Positions 1-5,452 of a stretch of DNA of 10,229 nucleotides are shown here, one piece after another. The position numbers and the translations under genes were made by a program. The stretch's first letter is position 1; each line of letters opens with the position of its first letter. The DNA is from an uncultured Ruminococcus sp. (GTDB lineage: Bacteria > Bacillota > Clostridia > Oscillospirales > Acutalibacteraceae): NCBI GenBank assembly GCA_902767285.1, contig CACXHC010000066.1:1-10229 (forward strand). The letters are read 5' to 3'. The notes under the pieces are model-generated. The model worked only from the letters and a program-made list of their open reading frames with translations, had not been told where the DNA came from and did no database searches.

Positions 1-62
1 TCCGTAAGATTGCTGTGACGGATAGCATACTAAACCTACTCTACCATAAAAAAGTTTTTTGG
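1..62. other. Left edge, no supported gene
   Basis: No gene can be supported here. On the plus strand two frames stop early (TAA at 5-7, TGA at 16-18), so the last few codons of a plus-strand gene ending at the edge are possible but cannot be recognised. The strong plus-strand terminator just downstream fits a plus-strand transcript entering from the left. On the minus strand an ATG at 28-26 opens a frame running off the edge, but it has no good ribosome binding site. Confidence 0.3.
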
Positions 63-100
63 AAAGGGTTTGGGAAAACCTTTTTTTTTTTTTTTTTTTT
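63..100 (+). terminator. Intrinsic terminator with 20-T run
   Basis: A 9-bp stem (63-71 pairing with 76-84, one G-U pair) closes a GGGA loop and runs straight into uninterrupted T to position 100. T occupies 81-100, so the U tract beyond the stem is 16 long. This is a textbook rho-independent terminator for a plus-strand transcript coming from outside the window. On the minus strand the same hairpin lies downstream of the cohesin-like operon, but its following T tract is poorer, so termination there is less certain. Confidence 0.7.
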
Positions 101-153
101 CCCAAGAAAATCCAATTTTTCAAAAAAATTTTCCCAAGGAAGCCAATTTTTCA
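101..153. repeat. Two-copy AT-rich direct repeat
   Basis: A unit of about 21-22 bases occurs at 101-122 and again at 133-153. Both copies start CCCAAG and end CCAATTTTTCA, with small differences and a one-base length change in the middle. The GGGAAAA at 72-78 is complementary to the TTTTCCC that starts each copy, so alternative hairpins with the terminator stem are possible. Origin unknown; it may be a decayed or duplicated terminator-like element. Confidence 0.5.
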
Positions 154-182
154 CAGCACTTTTTTATTTGCCCTAAAACAAA

Positions 183-1079
183 TTACTTCTTCTCTTTTTT
201 TCTCATAATTGCAAATACTCCGGCACCGATAACAAGAAGAAAAAATACCACTGCTACTATTATAACAGATAAATTAGTATTTTTCTCTTTTTCAGATTTG
301 CTGACGGTTGATTCTACTTTTGATGATTCGAATACAACCGATTGCACCTCTTCGCTGACCACATCAGCGTTGTCTGCCGTAGCCGTTGTATTATCTTTTG
401 AAAATTTTTCGATTTTGGTTTCTGCTGTTGTCGATTCTGCCGACGATACCGCAGATGCAATCAATTCTTCTTTATCTGTACCCAACATAAAATTATCGAA
501 ATCTGTTTCAGATGATTGCTCGTACTCCTCAATTTTATTTGCGTCAACACCTTTATGTACATCACTGTTCGGCTCTTCTTTTGCATTGACTGTAACCACG
601 GTACGGGAAGTATAATCCTTTTCGGTCAAATCGACATCTTCATTCACCATCGTAAATATCTCGGTGAACTTATTCTCGATTTTTATATCCCCCTTTGCCG
701 AATTGAGAACTTTAAAACTAAGTTTTACAATCAACTTTTCTTCGCTTAAATCAAATCCATTTACTACATCTATGGCAGAATAATAAATTACTTTATCGTC
801 AATATTATAGAGAGCGTTACCGAATGCACCAAAGCCAATCGAGCCTTCTACATACTCAAGACTCTTTTTATCGTATTCTATTGTAGCACCGGCAGCCTCA
901 AGCGGATCTTTGATTCCGCCCATGTAGTATTCGAATATCACCGTATCGCCCTTAGATACGGACTCTCCGTTAACGGTGATTTTATCCTCTGCCGCATACG
1001 CCGAAACAGACGAACTGAATATCAAAACAGCAGTGCAGAACAATGCCGAAAGATGTAAAAATATTTTTTTGTTTAACAT
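183..1079 (-). CDS. Membrane-anchored cohesin-like surface protein (copy 1)
   Basis: A 298-residue exported protein. Residues 1-30 form a signal peptide (Lys-rich start, hydrophobic core, cleavage likely after AYAA). Residues about 32-166 resemble a cohesin fold: a KGDTV start, an IEYDKKSLEYVEGS segment, a GFDLSEEKLIVKLSFKVL segment and a closing TVVTVNA strand. Residues 167-268 are a Ser/Thr/Glu/Lys-rich stalk. Residues 269-292 are a membrane helix followed by IMRKKEKK, so the protein should be held in the membrane with the domain outside. There is no LPXTG sortase signal. The start is ATG, with AGGAG at 1093-1089 overlapping the stop codon of the upstream paralogue and a 9-base spacer, suggesting coupled translation. 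Cohesins bind dockerins in cellulosomes and amylosomes, but many cohesin-fold domains have other partners. Dockerin binding here is inference. Confidence 0.8.
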   Translation of the reverse strand: MLNKKIFLHLSALFCTAVLIFSSSVSAYAAEDKITVNGESVSKGDTVIFEYYMGGIKDPLEAAGATIEYDKKSLEYVEGSIGFGAFGNALYNIDDKVIYYSAIDVVNGFDLSEEKLIVKLSFKVLNSAKGDIKIENKFTEIFTMVNEDVDLTEKDYTSRTVVTVNAKEEPNSDVHKGVDANKIEEYEQSSETDFDNFMLGTDKEELIASAVSSAESTTAETKIEKFSKDNTTATADNADVVSEEVQSVVFESSKVESTVSKSEKEKNTNLSVIIVAVVFFLLVIGAGVFAIMRKKEKK

Positions 1080-1091
1080 TTAACATATCTC

Positions 1092-1937
1092 CTATTCATT
1101 ATCTGTTTTTTGGAATATCGTAACAAAAACTGTCGCCAAAAGAATCATTATTAACGCAGCTATTCCCATTATAATATAACTTTTGTATGTTTCGGAAAAT
1201 GACGACTTGGGAGTATCGAGAGTTTCAAAAACAATCGCTTTGTCGCTTGGAATAGCCGAGCCGTCTTGGTGTTCGGTAATCGAGCTTGATTTTTCTGTTT
1301 CCGATTTTTCCGAATTTTCGATTTTTTGAGATGGTTGTTTCGATCCCATTTTTTTGTCGCTGTCCGAAATTGCCGAAGCTACACTCGAAACACTCGATAT
1401 GCTCGATACAACAGTCGATTCTTCTCCCGAAAAAATATGCTCTGTAACCGTTTCGGGGACGGTTGAATCCTGAGCGTTTACTGTAATCAAATCATAAATA
1501 TATGAATCCTTGAGTTCGGTCTTATCCGAATCAACAAAATTTTTCATATTGCAATAAAGACTTATATCGGACATAATGTCATCTGTTACCCTGAATTTTA
1601 CCGAAGCCAAAACACTGTCCTGCGAGAAATCAAAACCGCTGAGAGTTATCGCATTAACCCTTATTTCACCTAATAAATCGGTATTATAAATAGGATTTTC
1701 CAACGCCGGCATTGTAAGACTGTTTTCGACATATTCGAGAGAGGAATTATCATAGTATATCGAAAAATCAACCGCCTTTACCTGTGTCGGACAGGCTATT
1801 GCGTGGATTTCGTAAGTAACCGTATCACCTTGATAAACTTCGTGCGAGCCTATATATGATGCCGATGCGGAAATCATACTCGACATCATAACAAAAAACA
1901 TCATTAATAACGCAAAATATATTGAAATACACTTCAA
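1092..1937 (-). CDS. Membrane-anchored cohesin-like surface protein (copy 2)
   Basis: A 281-residue paralogue of the next gene downstream, with the same plan. There is a signal peptide (1 to about 27, ending SASA), a cohesin-like domain (about 31-156), a Ser/Glu-rich stalk (157-250), a membrane helix (253-275) and a short tail. Shared landmarks are QGDTV, YDNSSLEYVENS, a YNTD turn, GFDFSQDSVLASVKFRV and a final ITVNA strand. Similarity is limited to these blocks, so the duplication is old or the copies have diverged in binding surface. The start is TTG at 1937-1935, chosen because a near-perfect AAGGAGGTG lies 7 bases upstream; the next in-frame Met codons fall inside the signal peptide. It is first of a two-gene unit, with 12 bases between the reading frames. 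Function beyond surface display is not known from sequence. Confidence 0.8.
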   Translation of the reverse strand: MKCISIYFALLMMFFVMMSSMISASASYIGSHEVYQGDTVTYEIHAIACPTQVKAVDFSIYYDNSSLEYVENSLTMPALENPIYNTDLLGEIRVNAITLSGFDFSQDSVLASVKFRVTDDIMSDISLYCNMKNFVDSDKTELKDSYIYDLITVNAQDSTVPETVTEHIFSGEESTVVSSISSVSSVASAISDSDKKMGSKQPSQKIENSEKSETEKSSSITEHQDGSAIPSDKAIVFETLDTPKSSFSETYKSYIIMGIAALIMILLATVFVTIFQKTDNE

Positions 1938-1944
1938 AAAACGA

Positions 1945-1953
1945 CACCTCCTT
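1945..1953 (-). promoter_or_regulatory. Strong ribosome binding site for TTG start
   Basis: Minus-strand AAGGAGGTG ends 7 bases before the TTG at 1937. It decides the start of the first cohesin-like gene, which has no ATG at this point. It begins only 10 bases after the terminator stem that ends the secG transcript. Confidence 0.8.
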
Positions 1954-1954
1954 A

Positions 1955-1989
1955 AACAAAAAAGCGAACTCGCCGAGTTCGCTTTTTTT
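1955..1989 (-). terminator. Intrinsic terminator after secG
   Basis: A perfect inverted repeat (1964-1972 with 1974-1982; in practice a 7-bp GC-rich stem and 5-base loop) is flanked by A and T runs, giving a U tract in both directions. On the minus strand it starts 14 bases after the secG stop and is followed by TTTTTT. Because A-T runs flank both sides it could work bidirectionally, but no plus-strand gene leads into it. Its closeness to the next ribosome binding site is discussed as a finding. Confidence 0.8.
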
Positions 1990-1996
1990 CAGGAAA

Positions 1997-2251
1997 TCAC
2001 ATAAAATGTTCAATACCATTGATGCCGAGAACTACAAGCACAAATCCAACAACGAAAACTTTTGTCCAACGTGCAAGAAACGCATCAAGAGAACGAGCTT
2101 TGTTCTTTGAGAGGAAAGTATCTGCACCGCCTGTAATAGTACCTAATCCCTGCGTGTTACCCTCCTGAAGCATGATAACAACTACAAGGGCTATTGCAAA
2201 TATTATAAGAAAACTTCCCAGAACAAATTCAAGAACGAGTTTAACGTCCAT
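1997..2251 (-). CDS. secG: Preprotein translocase subunit SecG
   Basis: An 84-residue membrane protein of the Sec translocon, which works with SecYE to move unfolded proteins across the membrane. It has the standard two-helix SecG plan: helix 1 at about 5-27 (FVLGSFLIIFAIALVVVIML), the diagnostic cytoplasmic loop QEGNTQGLGTITGGADTFL at about 29-47, and helix 2 at about 65-81. Length is normal for Firmicutes. ATG start with GGAGGTG ending 5 bases upstream. It has its own promoter and its own terminator, so it appears to be a single-gene transcript. In many Firmicutes secG is followed by rnr and smpB; here it is followed by the unrelated cohesin-like pair. Confidence 0.95.
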   Translation of the reverse strand: MDVKLVLEFVLGSFLIIFAIALVVVIMLQEGNTQGLGTITGGADTFLSKNKARSLDAFLARWTKVFVVGFVLVVLGINGIEHFM

Positions 2252-2282
2252 TTTTTCACCTCCAAAGGCACTTGTCTTGTTT

Positions 2283-2311
2283 ATTTTACCACATCAAAGA
2301 TAAAGTTTCAA
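2283..2311 (-). promoter_or_regulatory. Sigma-A promoter of secG
   Basis: Minus strand TTGAAA (2311-2306), 17-base spacer, TAAAAT (2288-2283). Both hexamers are one mismatch from consensus. A start near 2276 would give a leader of about 25 bases that includes the ribosome binding site. Confidence 0.75.
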
Positions 2312-2348
2312 GTATTAAATCAAAAAATTCGTTATATTTTTAAATAAA

Positions 2349-3845
2349 TCAATATATAACAATAATCGATTCTGCCGTAACTGTTCCCGAAATTTTTCCG
2401 CCCGAAACGGTGAACTCTGCATTTGTTACTTTATCATTGTATGTACCATCTGCGAGAACGCTCGCCGAATCAAGAGTAAAATCACTGCTTCCCGCATTTA
2501 TAATAACGGCACCTTTATCTCCTCTTTCTATCATGAGGACTTTTCCGGGATCGCCATCGGGATTGGATAAAGTTTCTCCGAGTCCTGCCATCTCGTTTCT
2601 GAAATGATTGAGAGCCGACACAATAGGACTCTTAAATTCGTCAGAGCCTACTTCGCCTATTTTATTATTTCCCCACTGGCTGTCGGTGCTGGATCCTGCC
2701 GGACGGCTGAAGAACAAGGGAGCTCCTCCGCTTCTTGCGGCGATAACTGCCCATCCGTATTCGATTTCGGCTTCTGTGTAGTTTTCCCATGTGTTATCGT
2801 TGCAGTAATTGTCGTGCGACTCTACCCACGTTACGAATTTACTCTCGTCAACTTTTGATGAACCGTATCCCTCAATATTCGATACTTTGAGATTTCCTAA
2901 AGCAACTCTTCTTACTGCTTCGCCGTAATTTGACGCTGTAACGCTCATCAATTCGGCATACGCATCTATACGGTCAGTTTCGCCCTGAAGTATCTCGCCA
3001 TACTGAAATTCTGCACCGTTATCAAGAACTGTGGGCCAGAAATCAGAGGCAAACGAATCTTTATCATCGGGGAGTTCAATATGCTTTGCCGCATCAAATC
3101 TAAAACCGGATGCACCATCTGCAACACAGCTTTTCAAATATGCGAGTTCGTATTCCTGAACCGCTTTATCTTGTGTGTTGAGGTCGTTAAGTCCGAGCAA
3201 ATCGCCCTGAGTAACTTGCTTACGGCTTGAATAACTTGTTATCTCTCCTTCACCGTGGAAAGGATTTTCGCACAAATTCTTTATATTATCCGAAACAACA
3301 CTCATATCACTTGAAACATGGTTGAGCGGAACGTCAACTATTATCTTGAGACCAAGTTTCTTTGCTTCTGCACAAAGAGTCTTAAATTCGTCCTCTGTGC
3401 CGAGCTGATAGTTACCGATTTTGTAATCGGTCGGCTGATAATGATAATACCATTTGCCGTTGCCGTAAAGTTCCATACCGCCGTCCTCACCGATTTTGCA
3501 TTCGTTTATGGGCGATGTTTGAATAGATGTATAACCCGCATCTTTTATTGCCTGAAGATTTTCGGTTATAGTTTTGAATGACCAGCTCCACGCATGAAGA
3601 ATCGCTCCGTAATTCATGGCGATTGTTCCGTCATCATTTTTTTGATAAGAGTAATCTTTATTGTCCGCAGGTTTCGAGGCAGATTCACTCGCTGTTGATA
3701 CGGCTGACGATTCCGCCTGCGATGAAACAACAGTTGAATTTGCATTAATGCTGACGGTGTTTTGAGGAGTTCCGCCGCAAGCCGAAAGCGAGACGCTCAT
3801 TGCAACAATAAGTGCTGCTAAAATAGCTGATGTTCTTTTTTTCAT
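2349..3845 (-). CDS. Lipoprotein alpha-amylase, GH13 (AmyE-like)
   Basis: A 498-residue secreted enzyme expected to cut internal alpha-1,4 bonds in starch. Residues 1-22 are a lipoprotein signal with lipobox LSAC; C23 would be lipidated. Residues about 24-62 are a Ser/Ala-rich linker. The catalytic barrel follows, with GH13 motifs DVPLNH (D171-H176), GFRFDAAKH (nucleophile D251), EFQYGEILQ (acid/base E284) and WVESHD (third carboxylate D345). Spacings of the three carboxylates closely match B. subtilis AmyE from memory, as do ASNYG, LFFSRP and NAGSS, pointing to subfamily GH13_28. The final roughly 85 residues are the beta domain C. No starch-binding module or dockerin is seen. An upstream TTG at 3878 would add 11 residues and overlap the preceding gene. 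The ATG at 3845 is preferred because AAAGGAC lies 8 bases before it and the signal peptide starts cleanly with MKKR. It lies 22 bases after the phosphatase gene, so it is probably cotranscribed with it. Confidence 0.93.
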   Translation of the reverse strand: MKKRTSAILAALIVAMSVSLSACGGTPQNTVSINANSTVVSSQAESSAVSTASESASKPADNKDYSYQKNDDGTIAMNYGAILHAWSWSFKTITENLQAIKDAGYTSIQTSPINECKIGEDGGMELYGNGKWYYHYQPTDYKIGNYQLGTEDEFKTLCAEAKKLGLKIIVDVPLNHVSSDMSVVSDNIKNLCENPFHGEGEITSYSSRKQVTQGDLLGLNDLNTQDKAVQEYELAYLKSCVADGASGFRFDAAKHIELPDDKDSFASDFWPTVLDNGAEFQYGEILQGETDRIDAYAELMSVTASNYGEAVRRVALGNLKVSNIEGYGSSKVDESKFVTWVESHDNYCNDNTWENYTEAEIEYGWAVIAARSGGAPLFFSRPAGSSTDSQWGNNKIGEVGSDEFKSPIVSALNHFRNEMAGLGETLSNPDGDPGKVLMIERGDKGAVIINAGSSDFTLDSASVLADGTYNDKVTNAEFTVSGGKISGTVTAESIIVIY

Positions 3846-3867
3846 AACAACACGTCCTTTTTTATAT

Positions 3868-4548
3868 TTATTCGTCAAAATAGATTATATCGTTAAAATC
3901 ATCATAATCTCTGTAATTATCATCATCGTCTTTTTTTTCAACGGGAATACGCTGATAAACTTCCGCAACTTTATCACGCATCCATAACATTGGAGTAACA
4001 CGCATGGAATATCCGCATCCGTCCTCCATAGCCCAATCAAAAGGCTTTGCCTGAGGAAGTCCGTAAACCGAAAGAAGCGTCATTATAACACCGCCATGAG
4101 TTACTATAACACTGTTTGTGTTTTTCGTTTTCAAAAGACCGTCAACAATATTCTGAAATATATTGCACACTCTTTTTGTGAACTCGGCACCGCTTTCGCC
4201 TTTTGGAGGTTTGACAAAAGTATCTCCGGCAAGCCATTTTTTGAAATCTTCGTTGCCTGAAAGACTGTCTGCGGATCTGCCTTCCCACTCGCCGAAACTG
4301 CACTCACGCAAATCGTCTATAACTATCGGCTTTATTGCCGGATAAATTATCTCACAAGTTTCAAGACAGCGTTTAAGAGGACTTGTAAAAACCACCGCTG
4401 TTCCGGGATATTCGTATTCTTTATCGAGTTTGCGAAGTTCGGCTTTGCCTTCTTCGCTTAATGGATAATCTTTTGTACCTACATAAATTCCTTTTCGTGA
4501 TTCTTCACAAGCTCCGTGACGTATAAAATGTATATTGTATGACTGCAT
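3868..4548 (-). CDS. Histidine phosphatase (phosphoglycerate mutase-like)
   Basis: A 226-residue cytoplasmic protein of histidine phosphatase branch 1. It shows the RHG motif at 10-12 with phospho-acceptor H11, SPLKR with R60, the acid/base E82 in LRECSFGEWEG, and the second catalytic H151 in VTHGG. This family includes alpha-ribazole phosphatase (CobC), GpmB-like and sugar-phosphate phosphatases; the ECSFGEWEG block resembles the CobC-like group, but no cobalamin gene is nearby, so the substrate is left open. The C-terminal 20 or so residues are strongly acidic and Tyr-rich (DDDDNYRDYDDFND), an unusual tail for the family. ATG start with GAGGT 8 bases upstream. First gene of a unit with the amylase, divergent from the XRE regulator. 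Confidence 0.88.
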   Translation of the reverse strand: MQSYNIHFIRHGACEESRKGIYVGTKDYPLSEEGKAELRKLDKEYEYPGTAVVFTSPLKRCLETCEIIYPAIKPIVIDDLRECSFGEWEGRSADSLSGNEDFKKWLAGDTFVKPPKGESGAEFTKRVCNIFQNIVDGLLKTKNTNSVIVTHGGVIMTLLSVYGLPQAKPFDWAMEDGCGYSMRVTPMLWMRDKVAEVYQRIPVEKKDDDDNYRDYDDFNDIIYFDE

Positions 4549-4578
4549 TTTTTAATACCTCAATTTTTTAGTATTGCC

Positions 4579-4607
4579 TTTACATTTTTTTGCGATAGTA
4601 TTATAAT
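4579..4607 (+). promoter_or_regulatory. Sigma-A promoter of the XRE regulator
   Basis: TTTACA (4579-4584), 17-base spacer, perfect TATAAT (4602-4607). A start near 4614 gives a leader of about 29 bases ending in AAAGG and a 10-base spacer to the ATG. Confidence 0.8.
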
Positions 4608-4613
4608 TGTATC
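4594..4613. promoter_or_regulatory. Imperfect palindrome over the -10, candidate operator
   Basis: The 20-base segment reads GATA, two bases, ATTATAAT, two bases, TATC: 16 of 20 positions are symmetric. Its centre is the -10 of the regulator gene. XRE-family dimers bind palindromes in their own promoters, so autoregulation is a reasonable inference; nothing here proves binding. Confidence 0.45.
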
Positions 4614-4629
4614 ATTATTAAATATTGAA
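4600..4629 (-). promoter_or_regulatory. Possible divergent promoter for phosphatase-amylase
   Basis: On the minus strand a perfect TATAAT (4605-4600) overlaps the -10 of the opposite promoter. The matching -35 is weak: TTCAAT (4629-4624) at 18 bases. No better minus-strand promoter was seen between the two genes. Confidence 0.4.
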
Positions 4630-4642
4630 AGGTTGATTTTAC

Positions 4643-5365
4643 ATGAGCCAATCGCCCAAAATAAACAAAAATTTTCCGAGAATAATTACTTTACTGCGAG
4701 AAGAAAAGGGATTGAGCCAAAAACAAGTTTCCACCGATTTGGGGATTTCACAGCCGTTACTTTCGCATTACGAAAAAGGCACTCGTGAATGCGGACTGGA
4801 TTTTGTTGTAAAAGTCGCCGATTATTATGACGTTTCGTGTGATTATCTTTTAGGAAGGTCGGCAAACCGAAAATCCGGACAAATCGTTATATCCGATATT
4901 CCCGAACCCGATAGATCGGTAATTCTCGCATCAACCAAAAGCAAAAGCGAAATGATAGACGCTCTCAACAAAAAACTCATATTCAACTCACTTAACATAA
5001 TATTTGATATTCTTGACAAAATCGGCAACAAGGGACTTTCAACCGAGTGTTCGTGCCTGCTTTCGACAACAGTATATATTATATTTAGAATACTGTATTC
5101 GTCAAACCCGAAAAATTCGCAGAATATGTTCTCGATAGCCGAACACATCTACAAAAGCAAGGCTCATGCCTTGCAGATAATTGCGGAGAACAACGCCGAG
5201 AATATCGCCAACGGACTGCCTGTGGCAGATTACCCAAGTGTTGACCGAACTCACCGTCCCGAACTATCAACCAAAATGATTGAAGAAAAATACACAGATT
5301 TTTCAAGTTCGATATTTAATCTGATACAAAATACGGAAAATAGAATCGGATTATCAAAATTTTAG
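4643..5365 (+). CDS. XRE-family transcriptional regulator
   Basis: A 240-residue protein with an N-terminal Cro/CI-type helix-turn-helix at about 12-70: LREEKGLSQKQVSTDLGISQPLLSHYEKGTR forms helices 1-3 and the recognition region, followed by the usual DYYDVSCDYLLGRS end. Residues 75-240 are mostly helical with no family recognised; there is no peptidase triad and no membrane segment. The C-terminal part may serve for dimerisation or ligand sensing, which is inference. It is the only plus-strand gene in the window, has its own promoter and a strong terminator, and faces away from the phosphatase-amylase unit. Divergence makes that unit and its own promoter the first candidates for its targets. 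It runs convergently with the pseudokinase gene, 87 bases apart. Confidence 0.88.
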   Translation: MSQSPKINKNFPRIITLLREEKGLSQKQVSTDLGISQPLLSHYEKGTRECGLDFVVKVADYYDVSCDYLLGRSANRKSGQIVISDIPEPDRSVILASTKSKSEMIDALNKKLIFNSLNIIFDILDKIGNKGLSTECSCLLSTTVYIIFRILYSSNPKNSQNMFSIAEHIYKSKAHALQIIAENNAENIANGLPVADYPSVDRTHRPELSTKMIEEKYTDFSSSIFNLIQNTENRIGLSKF

Positions 5366-5380
5366 TTTTATACAATGCAA

Positions 5381-5416
5381 GGGAGGCTTTAATTTGTAAA
5401 GTCTCCCTCTTTTTTT
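5381..5416 (+). terminator. Intrinsic terminator of the XRE gene
   Basis: An 11-bp stem (5381-5391 pairing with 5397-5407, one G-U pair) with loop ATTTG is followed by TC and seven T. It starts 16 bases after the stop codon. The minus-strand side lacks a T tract, so it should serve the plus-strand gene only; no separate terminator for the convergent kinase gene is visible. Confidence 0.9.
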
Positions 5417-5452
5417 GTCGTAATTTACATCTGAAAATTCAATTATTATTTA

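Noticed and set aside
1..28. ATG on the minus strand at 28-26 opening a frame to the left edge
   Set aside because: Only nine codons visible, no good ribosome binding site, nothing recognisable.
70..615. Plus-strand open frame starting MGKPFFFFFF
   Set aside because: Its start is the poly-T tract and most of it is antisense to the cohesin-like gene; no ribosome binding site or recognisable domain.
1825..2019. Minus-strand small frame of 64 codons overlapping the secG end and the cohesin-like gene
   Set aside because: It runs through the terminator stem and is out of frame with two well-supported genes.
2312..2348. Possible terminator after the amylase gene
   Set aside because: AT-rich but no stable stem seen on the minus strand.
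3846..3878. Upstream TTG start giving the amylase 11 more residues
   Set aside because: It overlaps the phosphatase gene; the ATG at 3845 has a ribosome binding site and starts a clean lipoprotein signal.
5085..5306. Minus-strand frame inside the XRE gene
   Set aside because: Antisense shadow with no ribosome binding site or domain.
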